Assembly: GCA_900321955.1 (NCBI GenBank)
Contig: ONXX01000010.1
Span: 1 to 15,057 of the forward strand
Reading direction: 5' to 3'
DNA length: 15,057 nt
From: an uncultured Bacillota bacterium
GTDB taxonomy: Bacteria > Bacillota_I > Bacilli_A > Erysipelotrichales > Erysipelotrichaceae
A program made the translations under genes and the position numbers. Within the stretch, counting starts at the first letter, position 1. Each line of letters begins with the position of its first letter. The notes beneath the pieces are model-generated. The model saw only the letters and a program-made list of their open reading frames with translations, did no database searches and was not told the origin of the DNA. Positions 1-6,909 of the stretch are shown piece by piece.

Positions 1-660
1 ACCAGAAAAGCAAAAGAGGCACAGCCTGTAGGCAATCCGGGACCTTTGCGTTTCGGTGCTGTTGCCCTGTGGGTTCTCGCCCTGGTCTTTGAAGTCCTGG
101 CTCTCTTAGTCTTCTTAGGCAAGGTTGACCTTCGCTTCATGCCGCAGATCGCTCAGCTGATCGCTTTCCTGGTTCTTGATCTGATCGCCGTCATCATCGG
201 TGCCCAGTTATGGAAGAAGGCCAATCACATCGATCCGGTCTCCGAAGCCAATCAGATCAAATTCTGGCTGTGGAACAACATGGGGCTCATCGCTATGGCC
301 ATCTGTTTCTTCCCGTTCATCATCCTGGTTTTAACCAATAAGGACGCGGACAAGAAGACCAAGACCATCGCTACTGTCGCTGCTGTCATCTGCTTGCTGA
401 TCGGCGGCGTTGCTTCCTACGACTGGAATCCGGTATCCCTGGAACAGAAGGAAGCTGCTGTTGACGTACTCGGTTCCGAGACGGTCTACTGGACAACGTT
501 CGGTAAAGTCTATCACACCCATGATGACTGTTCACATCTCAACCAGAGCGAAACCCTGACCTACGGTACGGTCGAAGAAGCGATCGCCAACAACCGTGTC
601 AGACTCTGCAAGACCTGTGCCAACAGAGACGGCATCTCCGGTGTTGCAACAGAGAACTAA
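1..660 (+). CDS. Membrane protein with C-terminal His/Cys cluster, 5'-truncated
   Basis: The reading frame is open from base 1 with no stop, so the true start most likely lies off the left edge. A TTG at 46 is the first start-like codon but has no Shine-Dalgarno site. The visible part is 219 residues. It shows about four hydrophobic segments: two near the start, one after a short charged loop (near NNMGLIAMAICFF), and one before SYDWNP. A soluble tail follows with the pattern VYHTHDDCSHL ... LCKTCA. This His/Cys spacing resembles the small presumed metal-binding modules that end in CKxC, seen at the C-terminus of some secreted nucleases and membrane proteins. Zinc binding is inference and no function can be assigned. 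It is the only plus-strand gene in the window and converges on the MATE gene. It ends at a strong terminator. Confidence 0.75.
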   Translation, partial: TRKAKEAQPVGNPGPLRFGAVALWVLALVFEVLALLVFLGKVDLRFMPQIAQLIAFLVLDLIAVIIGAQLWKKANHIDPVSEANQIKFWLWNNMGLIAMAICFFPFIILVLTNKDADKKTKTIATVAAVICLLIGGVASYDWNPVSLEQKEAAVDVLGSETVYWTTFGKVYHTHDDCSHLNQSETLTYGTVEEAIANNRVRLCKTCANRDGISGVATEN

Positions 661-693
661 AAAAGATTGCCACCTCACGGTGGCTTTCTTTTG
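656..693. terminator. Bidirectional intrinsic terminator between convergent genes
   Basis: A hairpin GCCACC-TCAC-GGTGGC (669-684) is followed on the plus strand by TTTCTTTT. On its other side a run of A reads as a T-tract on the minus strand. It can therefore stop the membrane-protein transcript (plus) and the MATE transcript (minus). It begins at the stop codon of the plus-strand gene. Confidence 0.85.
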
Positions 694-718
694 GCTTTAT
701 GATATTTCCCAAGCAATT

Positions 719-2062
719 TTATGCTTTGTTTCCGAAGACGTCCTTGCGGATAAAATACAATCCCAGATAGGCAATGGATGTTAAGATCCAGGAAAGCGGG
801 AAGGCATAGACGACGGTGACCGGATCATTGATCGGATAAAACAGAGTGAACAGGATCCTGGAGATGCATACCGTTACAACCGCTGTCGCCAATGGCGACT
901 TGACCATGCCGCAGGACTTGAAGACAGATGAGAAGATATCGACGATGATCGTCAGCACATAGGAAGCGGCGATCGTCTTCAGCATCTTTTCAGCAAGATC
1001 CAGAGGGATCGGATCTTTTAAGAAGAGGGCCAGAATATTTCTTCCGGCAAACCAGAAGATGAGGCCGAAGATCGCCACGCCGACTGCTTCCACGCCGCAC
1101 GCCGTCCAAAGGATCTGACGCACCCGTTTCCGGTTGCCATGTCCGAAGTTCTGGGATGCCATGGTGATCGTCGCCGTACAGATACCGTTGGAGAAACACC
1201 AGAACAGGGCATCGACGCTGTTGTAGGCACTGTAGGCTGCCACAGCATCGGTACCGAAGGAGTTGACCTTGTACTGGATCATGGCGTTGGGTATGGCAAA
1301 CATCATCGACTGGGTGGCAAAGGGCAGACCGACCGCAAAGATGCGCTTCAGGTCTTCTTTGACAAAACCGAAGTCTTTTAAGGAATAGTAGTAAACGTCA
1401 CTGGTCTTATGGAAGATAAACAGGATGACAGCGGCGGAAATCAGATGGGTCAGGAAAGTCGCAAGCGAGGTTCCGAAAACACCCATCTTAAAGACACCGG
1501 CAAACAAAAGGTCCAGCAGGATCTTGGAAGCCGCCGTGATGCCGATCAGCATCAGCGGTCTTCTGGAATCACCCAAGGCACGCAAGATCGAAACGCCGGT
1601 CTGGTAGACAAAATAAAAGGCGATCGAGCCGAAATAAAAATACATGTAGGTCAAGGATAAAGCTCTGGTCTCTGCCGGTTCATTCATCAAAGTGAGCCAG
1701 AAAGGGGAGACGACGGACATCAGAACGATCAGAACCAGACCACAGACGATCGATACAAACATGCCGGTCTTGACGGAGTTGTGGACCTTTTCCATATTGC
1801 CTGATCCGTAACTCTGGGCAACCAGGACGGTAATTGCCGAGGTAATACCACCAACGAAATTCAATACGATATTGATTAAGGAATTGGCCGAACCGCCGAC
1901 AGCGGCCAGGGCCTCTTTAGAGATGAGACGGCCTAAGACGATGTTGTCGGCAAAGCTGTAGAGCTGCTGTAAAAGATAGCCCAGAAACAACGGAAAAAGC
2001 AGCATGAGCATCTGCTCTGCAATGTTGCCGTTCAGGATGTCTTTTTTTCCGGCTCTCCTCAT
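719..2062 (-). CDS. MATE family multidrug/toxin efflux transporter
   Basis: This 447-residue protein has the length and hydrophobic layout of MATE (multi-antimicrobial extrusion) proteins, with about twelve membrane segments. The N-terminus carries the family pattern KDILNGNIAEQ, then FPLFLGYLLQQLYSFADNIVLGR, and the repeat half contains GLPFATQSMMFAIPNAMIQYKV. Relatives export drugs, dyes or metabolites in exchange for Na+ or H+; the substrate here cannot be read from sequence. The start at 2062 is the only in-frame ATG before an upstream stop. No good Shine-Dalgarno site precedes it, and an AGGAGA lies just inside the coding region, so initiation is odd. It has its own likely promoter (2077-2106) after the terminator of the upstream operon, so it is probably a separate unit. 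Confidence 0.9.
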   Translation of the reverse strand: MRRAGKKDILNGNIAEQMLMLLFPLFLGYLLQQLYSFADNIVLGRLISKEALAAVGGSANSLINIVLNFVGGITSAITVLVAQSYGSGNMEKVHNSVKTGMFVSIVCGLVLIVLMSVVSPFWLTLMNEPAETRALSLTYMYFYFGSIAFYFVYQTGVSILRALGDSRRPLMLIGITAASKILLDLLFAGVFKMGVFGTSLATFLTHLISAAVILFIFHKTSDVYYYSLKDFGFVKEDLKRIFAVGLPFATQSMMFAIPNAMIQYKVNSFGTDAVAAYSAYNSVDALFWCFSNGICTATITMASQNFGHGNRKRVRQILWTACGVEAVGVAIFGLIFWFAGRNILALFLKDPIPLDLAEKMLKTIAASYVLTIIVDIFSSVFKSCGMVKSPLATAVVTVCISRILFTLFYPINDPVTVVYAFPLSWILTSIAYLGLYFIRKDVFGNKA

Positions 2063-2076
2063 CTGTTTTCCAGATT

Positions 2077-2106
2077 ATTTTAATTGAGGAGGGCACACTT
2101 ATGCAA
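2077..2106 (-). promoter_or_regulatory. Putative sigma-A promoter of the MATE gene
   Basis: On the minus strand TTGCAT (2106-2101) and TAAAAT (2082-2077) are separated by 18 nt. They lie between the preceding operon's terminator and the MATE start, which would give a leader of only about 8-15 nt. The match is moderate. Confidence 0.5.
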
Positions 2107-2116
2107 TGAAAAAGGC

Positions 2117-2140
2117 AAAGAAAAAGCCCTAAAGCAGGGC
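2117..2140 (-). terminator. Intrinsic terminator of the dnaX-recR-CARF operon
   Basis: On the minus strand the stem GCCCT-GCTTT-AGGGC is followed by TTTTTCTTT. The stem includes the last codons and the TAG stop (2131-2129) of the upstream gene, so the hairpin overlaps coding sequence. It marks the probable end of the operon that begins at dnaX. Confidence 0.8.
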
Positions 2141-3001
2141 GTTCATCAGATATTCGATTTTTTCATCCCGGTCGTGACATAGGAAGCGGATCAGGACCTC
2201 TTTGCCATAGTAATACGACAGATAATGGCGGTACAGCTGGGCCTGTCCCATCAAAAGGCGTTTATCGGTTTCCTTGTCGTGATAGAAGACGATGTCCAGA
2301 CTTTCTTTTCCCAAACGATAAAGTTCGTTCTGTGATCCGGTGATCAAGGCGAATCCGTCGTTCTCTTCTATAAAGGTTTTCATTGCCTTGGCAATCTTGC
2401 GCTTTCCTTTTTCACCTTCATAGATGTCACCGGTCTTTCTATGCGCGGCATTCAGAGAGTAGAGGAGCTTTTCCTTATGGATGATCTGGCTGTTTTCACT
2501 GATGTTGCTCCAGAGGTCAAAGGAATTGTCCGCCAGATCCAGAAGGCGGGTGACCACTTCTTCCGGTTTGAGATAGATGTAGGATTCGACGTTGCTGGAG
2601 ATCTTCATCCCGCATTCACTCAAGTAGACCGGCTGGAAGAAACAGACATCTTCCAGATAAAAGCCGGAGATCTTCCTGGGCAGCTTCTTATCCTTGCAGA
2701 CTTTGTAGATTGCTTCCTTGAATTCTTCCAGGGTGTTGTAGCCGTTATAGATGCCGTACTTGTCCCACATCGTTTTGATCGATGCGGCAGCGATCTCTTT
2801 GACCCGGCCAAAACCGACGATTCCTTTTTCTCTCTTCCTTTGGTGGATCTTATCCTTGGACAGAAAGAAAACGAGATCACCTTCACCGAAATCGGAGAAG
2901 CTGATGCTGGAAGATGAGCGCCAGAAATTCATCGTCTTATGATTGTTCAGGCGATGAAGCTCAAGCAGTTTGGAATCTGTTATATAAGCTATCGCGGACA
3001 T
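2129..3001 (-). CDS. Unknown protein with possible EVE/PUA-like N-terminal domain
   Basis: This 290-residue soluble protein has no family I can name with certainty. Residues about 25-70 contain NFWRSSSSISFSDFGEGD, then LVFFLSK, then KGIVGFGRVKEI. A tryptophan, a 'GD-hydrophobic strand' and a 'GxGxV' strand in this order recall EVE/PUA-like domains, some of which recognise modified bases in RNA or DNA. That resemblance is weak inference. A basic stretch (GEKGKRKIAKAMK) follows in the middle. The C-terminal part reads ALITGSQNELYRLGKESLDIVF ending near residue 239, then GQAQLYRHY near 252-260; D236 and Q253/Q255 could belong to a diverged nuclease-like fold, which is not established. It starts 23 nt after the CARF nuclease gene and ends in a terminator, so it is probably the last gene of the recR operon. 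A promoter-like element at the end of the preceding gene may also express it alone. Confidence 0.75.
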   Translation of the reverse strand: MSAIAYITDSKLLELHRLNNHKTMNFWRSSSSISFSDFGEGDLVFFLSKDKIHQRKREKGIVGFGRVKEIAAASIKTMWDKYGIYNGYNTLEEFKEAIYKVCKDKKLPRKISGFYLEDVCFFQPVYLSECGMKISSNVESYIYLKPEEVVTRLLDLADNSFDLWSNISENSQIIHKEKLLYSLNAAHRKTGDIYEGEKGKRKIAKAMKTFIEENDGFALITGSQNELYRLGKESLDIVFYHDKETDKRLLMGQAQLYRHYLSYYYGKEVLIRFLCHDRDEKIEYLMNALL

Positions 3002-3012
3002 TCTACACTTCT

Positions 3013-3041
3013 ATTATAAAACGATCACATCACATCGTCAT
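3013..3041 (-). promoter_or_regulatory. Possible internal promoter before the EVE-like gene
   Basis: On the minus strand a perfect -10 TATAAT (3018-3013) sits 17 nt after ATGACG (3041-3036), which matches 4 of 6 bases of the -35 consensus. It overlaps the 3' end of the CARF gene and lies 11 nt upstream of the next ATG. It could supply extra transcription of the last gene. Confidence 0.4.
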
Positions 3042-4167
3042 AAACATAAGTGTCATTTAAGATGGATTCAAAGACCTCGCAGATCTCATGATCCAGGAAA
3101 GAGGAGCGGTCGACCAGGTAGACGCCGAGTTCCTCGCCTTTGGCGTAGGTGCTCGGGTACTTGCGGTCCATCTCTTCACAGACGCAAAGCACCGGTAACG
3201 ACAGGACGTTGCCGAAATGGTGGTTGTGAACGTAGATCTCATTGAGCGCTTCCGTGTCGGCCTTGTTGGACTTGCAGGACACAAAAAGCAATTTGTTGTC
3301 TTTGATGATCAGGCAGTCGATCTCGCAGCGTACCGGATAAGAATATCTTTCATCCGAGAAGTCGATCACTGTCGACATCTTGACGTCATCAAACAAGCCC
3401 GATTCCGTCAGTTTGATATAGAGATAGTTTTCCAGGAAGGCACCGGATACTTCGACCATCTCTCTGAATTTTTTGTTTCTGAATTTGAGACGGTTTTTCT
3501 CGTCAATGGTAAACAGTTCGGGTGAATTCTTATAGACCATGTCGGTCATGATGTTGTTGCGGTCGTGCTCATCCAGCTGGTAGGTGTTTGCGCCCAGGTA
3601 CCGGCAGCTGTTGACGATGGAGTTGACCTTGGTGATGTAGCGGGTGAAGCTGGCGTAGTTTTCCATGTTTCTTTCCACCAAAGAGACAACCGCATTCTTT
3701 GTTTCCCGGTCGGTAACCGATTTATGCATGTAGCTTAAGATCTTGCCGCCGCCCAGATTGAGGACGTCTTCGATCTCCAGTTTGAAGACCTTTTTGGTGA
3801 TGATAGTGTGGGATCGATAGTCCTTGATGCAGCCTTCATCATCGTCGTAATACAGCAGCTTGTTGTCTTTTCCCGCCACCATCTCAAACAGAAACAAAGA
3901 GAGGTACTTGGCACCGCCGATATCGATCAGCAGATCTCTGTTTTCTTCCAGGATCTGTTTCAGCTGGTATTCATCGTCGATCAGTTTGATGAAGTTGATC
4001 TTTGTCTCGGGATCATATTTGCCGATCACTTCCCTGATCGAAGCGACCGCTTTTTTAGGAATGTCATGATGGTAGACAAAGAAGATCTCATCCACTTTCA
4101 TCGTCAAAGCGCTGACGACGTTATTGAGCGGATCGACATCATCATATACAGTAAGCAGTTTACTCAT
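3025..4167 (-). CDS. CARF-domain (DUF1887) protein with PD-(D/E)XK-like nuclease domain, Card1/Can2-like
   Basis: This 380-residue protein has the layout of DUF1887 proteins. Its N-terminal Rossmann-like CARF region (residues 1 to about 140) contains the strand LLTVYDD, the strand EIFFVYHHD and the loop LLIDIGGAKYLS (GGAK at 84-87), equivalent to the GGTK loop that binds ligand in the family. LEIEDVLNLGGGKI near 130-143 also fits. The C-terminal part (about 235-380) has FLENYLYIKL, then CEID (D284), then LLFVSCKSN (K299), then ALNEIYVHNHHFGN, as in Card1/Can2 nucleases. Those are metal-dependent DNA/RNA nucleases activated by cyclic oligoadenylate made by type III CRISPR systems. The usual D/E two residues before the catalytic lysine is Ser297 here, so activity needs testing; it may be a subfamily variant. 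ATG at 4167 overlaps the recR stop by 8 nt, with AGAAGGAAG upstream, so translation is probably coupled to recR. No cas genes are nearby. Confidence 0.8.
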   Translation of the reverse strand: MSKLLTVYDDVDPLNNVVSALTMKVDEIFFVYHHDIPKKAVASIREVIGKYDPETKINFIKLIDDEYQLKQILEENRDLLIDIGGAKYLSLFLFEMVAGKDNKLLYYDDDEGCIKDYRSHTIITKKVFKLEIEDVLNLGGGKILSYMHKSVTDRETKNAVVSLVERNMENYASFTRYITKVNSIVNSCRYLGANTYQLDEHDRNNIMTDMVYKNSPELFTIDEKNRLKFRNKKFREMVEVSGAFLENYLYIKLTESGLFDDVKMSTVIDFSDERYSYPVRCEIDCLIIKDNKLLFVSCKSNKADTEALNEIYVHNHHFGNVLSLPVLCVCEEMDRKYPSTYAKGEELGVYLVDRSSFLDHEICEVFESILNDTYVYDDVM

Positions 4168-4756
4168 TTTCGATCTTCCTTCTGTTGTCCAGCGCCTTGA
4201 TCAGCGTCAGATCATCTGCATAATCCAAAGAAGCACCCATCGGCAGGCCGTGTGCCAGTCTGGTGACCAGCACTCCTTTTTCTTTTAAGACTTTATCAAG
4301 ATATAAGGCTGTCATCTCGCCGTCCATCGTAGGGGAGGTGGCAACGATGACTTCCTTGATCGAATCATCGATCCTGTTTAAGAGTTTTTCGATATTGATG
4401 TCTTCCGGATAGATTCCTTTGGAAGAAGAGATCAGTCCGCCTAAGACGTGGTACATCCCTTTATAGGAACCGGTCTTTTCAATGGCCGCTACATCCTGCG
4501 GATAGGCAACGACCATCAGCGTTGAACGACTGCGGGTCTTGTCTTTGCAGAAGATGCATTCATCTTCGTCACTTAAAAAACCGCAGATGCGGCAGCGCTT
4601 GATCTGACGCATCCCTTTTAAGGCTTCCACCATCTCATCGATCTGTTCGCTGTCTTTTTCAAGCATGGTAAAAGCATAGCGCTGGGCTGTTTTGCTGCCA
4701 ACGCCCGGTAACTTTTCGAATGCTGCAACCAGCTGTTCAAATCGTTTCGGATACAT
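4160..4756 (-). CDS. recR: Recombination mediator RecR
   Basis: RecR is 198 residues long, the normal size for the family. It works with RecF and RecO to load RecA on gapped DNA during repair. The N-terminus has the helix-hairpin-helix segment LPGVGSKTAQRYAF. A four-cysteine zinc finger follows (CRICGFLSDEDECIFC). Then comes a Toprim domain (TLMVVAYPQDVAAIEKTG ... YHVLGG) and the conserved C-terminal RLAHGLPMGASLDYADDLTL. In the Toprim strand the position often held by an acidic residue is Ala, while Asp at the next conserved site is kept. From memory this position also varies in other Bacillota RecR proteins. The start is one base after the ybaB stop (TAG-G-ATG) with no clear Shine-Dalgarno site, so coupled translation is likely. 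The gene order dnaX-ybaB-recR is the standard Bacillota arrangement. Confidence 0.97.
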   Translation of the reverse strand: MYPKRFEQLVAAFEKLPGVGSKTAQRYAFTMLEKDSEQIDEMVEALKGMRQIKRCRICGFLSDEDECIFCKDKTRSRSTLMVVAYPQDVAAIEKTGSYKGMYHVLGGLISSSKGIYPEDINIEKLLNRIDDSIKEVIVATSPTMDGEMTALYLDKVLKEKGVLVTRLAHGLPMGASLDYADDLTLIKALDNRRKIENE

Positions 4757-4757
4757 C

Positions 4758-5063
4758 CTATTTCATCGGTAAGCCCATGGCAGATGCCATAGAGCCGAAT
4801 CTTTCTTTCTTTAAATTGTCTGCTTTGGCAATGGCGTCGTTGACCGCGATCATTACAAGATCCTCAATCATCTCGACGTCTTCCGGATTTAAAATGCTCG
4901 GGTCGATCGAAACGGAGAGCACTTTGTTTTCGCCGTTGACGACAACCTTAACCAGACCATTGGAGGCACTTCCTTCAAATTCGGTCGCATTGATCTGTTC
5001 GTTTGCTTTTTCAAGCTGCTTCTGCATGGCTTGTGCCTGCTGCATTAATTTATTGATATCCAT
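4758..5063 (-). CDS. YbaB/EbfC family nucleoid-associated protein
   Basis: This 101-residue protein starts MDINKLMQQAQAMQKQLEKANEQ and continues with the central GLVKVVVNGENKVLSVSIDP, which is diagnostic of the YbaB/EbfC family. Members form small DNA-binding dimers whose helices grip DNA like tweezers, and they are almost always encoded between dnaX and recR. The ATG lies one base after the dnaX stop (TAA-T-ATG). Its Shine-Dalgarno site GAGGA overlaps the end of dnaX at a spacing of 5 nt. This packing suggests coordinated expression with the clamp loader subunit. Confidence 0.96.
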   Translation of the reverse strand: MDINKLMQQAQAMQKQLEKANEQINATEFEGSASNGLVKVVVNGENKVLSVSIDPSILNPEDVEMIEDLVMIAVNDAIAKADNLKKERFGSMASAMGLPMK

Positions 5064-5064
5064 A

Positions 5065-6810
5065 TTATTCCTCTACTTTCAAGGCATCACCGAAGAGGTC
5101 TTTCAGTTTCTCTTCCGGTGTTTTTTCTCTTGGTTCTTCGATATTGTATTTTTCAACGTAAACTTCCCGTCCACGCATTTCTTTCGGCGTGCGCTTGTAA
5201 GCCTCGATCAGTTCTTTCTTCTGATCCGGGTCGATCGCAAACAACATCTTGTCGATGCCGAATTCTTTATTCACAAAACGGTAAAGATCTTCGTTGGCAC
5301 CTCTGGTGTTGATCTGCGCCGCCTGGCTGTGGGTGCCGCTGATAATGATCGCATCCTTGCAGGAGGCAAACAGCTCAGTACCTTTCAGAAGCTGGTAGAA
5401 CTTTCTTTCTTCCGCTTCATAGGCATAGAGTTCAAGCTTGTTGTAGATGATCTGGTCGGCGATCTTCTGGTCTTTATTGGCACTGAGCAACAAGGACAAG
5501 AGGAAGTCCATATCCATTTCGATGAGCTGCATCTTCGGATCTGGTTTTTCTTCTTCTTTGACTTCTTCTTGAATTTCTGCTGTGGCTGCTGTATCCGGCT
5601 TTGTTTCTTTTACTGTTTCGCTTTCTGCCGGTGCTTCTGGTATTGCCTCAGGCACTTCTTCTTTTGCTGCCTCTGTCGCTTTTACTTCTTCTTTTTCAAC
5701 AACGACCGGTGCAGGCATCTTGACCTGTCTTCTTGTTTCGCTTTCGGACATCTTGATCAGACACAGCTCAAGATAGATCATGAAGCTCTGGCTTTGCTTT
5801 TCCCGGGAAACAAGATGTTCCAGTTCGCTGACATCTTTGAAGAGGGTCTCCATAGGAACGGCATTGATGATCCTTTGTGCCTCGGCTGCATTCAAGCGGG
5901 TCAGCAGTTTTTCATTCGCCTGATCGGAATAGATCAGAACATCCTTGACGAGTTCCAGAAGATCGACAGCCAGTCTCTTGGTGTCGATGCCGGCGGCATA
6001 CATGTCGCGCAGCTTGCTGATGACTTCCGAGACTTTCTGATCGTGGATCTTCAGATAGAGATCGACTTCTTCTTCCACGGAGGTCAGACCGAAGATGTGT
6101 TCCACGTCTTCCAGTTTCAGTTCGCTTGGATCGTAAGACAGACACTGTTCCAGAAGGGAGAGGGCATCTCGCATGCCACCTTCTGCCATTCTTGCCAGTT
6201 CGGCTGCTGCCTTCTCGTCGTAAGGGATGCCTTCTTTTTCCAGAACTTCCATGAGTCTTTTTTTGATCTCATAAGGAGAGATCTTGGAGAAGTTGTAGCG
6301 CTGGCATCTTGAAAGGACGGTCGGGATGACCTTTTGCGGATCGGTCGTCGCCAGAATAAAGATGACATGTGCCGGCGGTTCTTCCAGGGTCTTTAAAAGC
6401 GCGTTGAAGGCCTGGGTCGTCAGCATATGAACTTCATCGATGATGTAGACTTTATATTTGCCTAATAACGGGGCATAGGGTACCTGTTCAATGATCTCAC
6501 GGATGTCGTCGACGCCGTTGTTGCTGGCGGCATCCAGTTCGATGATGTCCGGATGGTTGCCCTCCAGGTAGGCTTTGCAGTTAGGACAGTTGTCGCAGGC
6601 TTCATCCTTGAAATTCGGACAATTGATCGCTTTGGCAAAAAGCTTGGCGACGCTCGTCTTACCGGTACCTCTTGGTCCGGCAAAAAGATAGGCATGGGCG
6701 ATCTTGTTGATGCGGATCGCATTGACTAATGTTTTAACGATATATTCCTGTCCGACGACTTCTGAAAACTTCGCCGGTCTGTATGTTCTGTAAAGTACCT
6801 GATACGCCAT
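5065..6810 (-). CDS. dnaX: DNA polymerase III subunit gamma/tau
   Basis: DnaX is the AAA+ motor of the clamp loader and, as full-length tau, links it to the replicative polymerase. The 581 residues begin MAYQVLYRTYRPAKFSEVVGQ, matching the family start. Walker A is GPRGTGKT (45-52). Zinc-binding cysteines lie at 64, 72, 75 and 78. Walker B is IIDEVH (123-128), and the arginine-finger motif is SRC (167-169). An acidic, Pro/Glu/Ala-rich linker at about 366-430 separates the ATPase core from the tau C-terminal domain. I start at 6810 by homology; an in-frame TTG at 6828, preceded by AGAGGA, would add six residues. No canonical A AAA AAG slippery site for a gamma product was seen. A TATAAT sits 6 nt before the ATG, so the mRNA could be leaderless. 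The gene heads the dnaX-ybaB-recR-CARF operon. Confidence 0.97.
   Translation of the reverse strand: MAYQVLYRTYRPAKFSEVVGQEYIVKTLVNAIRINKIAHAYLFAGPRGTGKTSVAKLFAKAINCPNFKDEACDNCPNCKAYLEGNHPDIIELDAASNNGVDDIREIIEQVPYAPLLGKYKVYIIDEVHMLTTQAFNALLKTLEEPPAHVIFILATTDPQKVIPTVLSRCQRYNFSKISPYEIKKRLMEVLEKEGIPYDEKAAAELARMAEGGMRDALSLLEQCLSYDPSELKLEDVEHIFGLTSVEEEVDLYLKIHDQKVSEVISKLRDMYAAGIDTKRLAVDLLELVKDVLIYSDQANEKLLTRLNAAEAQRIINAVPMETLFKDVSELEHLVSREKQSQSFMIYLELCLIKMSESETRRQVKMPAPVVVEKEEVKATEAAKEEVPEAIPEAPAESETVKETKPDTAATAEIQEEVKEEEKPDPKMQLIEMDMDFLLSLLLSANKDQKIADQIIYNKLELYAYEAEERKFYQLLKGTELFASCKDAIIISGTHSQAAQINTRGANEDLYRFVNKEFGIDKMLFAIDPDQKKELIEAYKRTPKEMRGREVYVEKYNIEEPREKTPEEKLKDLFGDALKVEE
5799..5810. other. 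Perfect 12-bp palindrome resembling a Noc-binding site core
   Basis: TTTCCCGGGAAA inside dnaX is a perfect palindrome. It equals the central 12 bases of the B. subtilis Noc site ATTTCCCGGGAAAT, with only the two outermost bases differing. Noc is a ParB paralogue that keeps division away from the nucleoid. Whether this organism has Noc cannot be seen, and the site may be chance coding sequence (Val-Ser-Arg-Glu-Lys). Confidence 0.3.
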
Positions 6811-6816
6811 ACCTTC

Positions 6817-6822
6817 ATTATA
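6817..6822 (-). promoter_or_regulatory. Putative -10 element of dnaX
   Basis: A perfect TATAAT on the minus strand ends 6 nt before the ATG at 6810, so transcription would start at or next to the A of ATG. No convincing -35 hexamer lies 16-18 nt upstream. It falls after the tadA terminator, where a promoter for the dnaX operon is expected. Confidence 0.45.
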
Positions 6823-6850
6823 CCTCAAGGATTCCTCTTTTGTTTTCCTA

Positions 6851-6876
6851 AGAGAAAAAGTCCTTGCGGACCTTTA
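6851..6876 (-). terminator. Intrinsic terminator downstream of tadA
   Basis: On the minus strand AAAGGTCC-GCAA-GGACTTTTT forms an 8-bp stem with one G-U pair and a GCAA tetraloop, followed by CTCTT. It separates the SRP RNA-tadA unit from the dnaX operon. Confidence 0.85.
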
Positions 6877-6909
6877 TTTATCGTGTTTTATATTTGCCTG
6901 GGAAATAAA

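Noticed and set aside
2084..2109. Plus-strand Shine-Dalgarno (GAGGAGG) followed by ATG CAA TGA
   Set aside because: It would encode only two residues. The bases are better explained as the MATE promoter spacer on the other strand.
5530..5565. Possible programmed frameshift in dnaX for a gamma subunit
   Set aside because: There is an A-rich stretch on the minus strand (GAAGAAGAAAAACC), but no canonical X XXY YYZ heptamer of the A AAA AAG type in frame, and no clear stimulatory hairpin.
4720..6312. Long plus-strand open frame opposite dnaX, ybaB and recR (530 residues)
   Set aside because: It is antisense to three well-supported genes, and its product is a run of Phe, Cys and Leu with no family features. 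It arises from the Glu/Lys-rich codons of dnaX.
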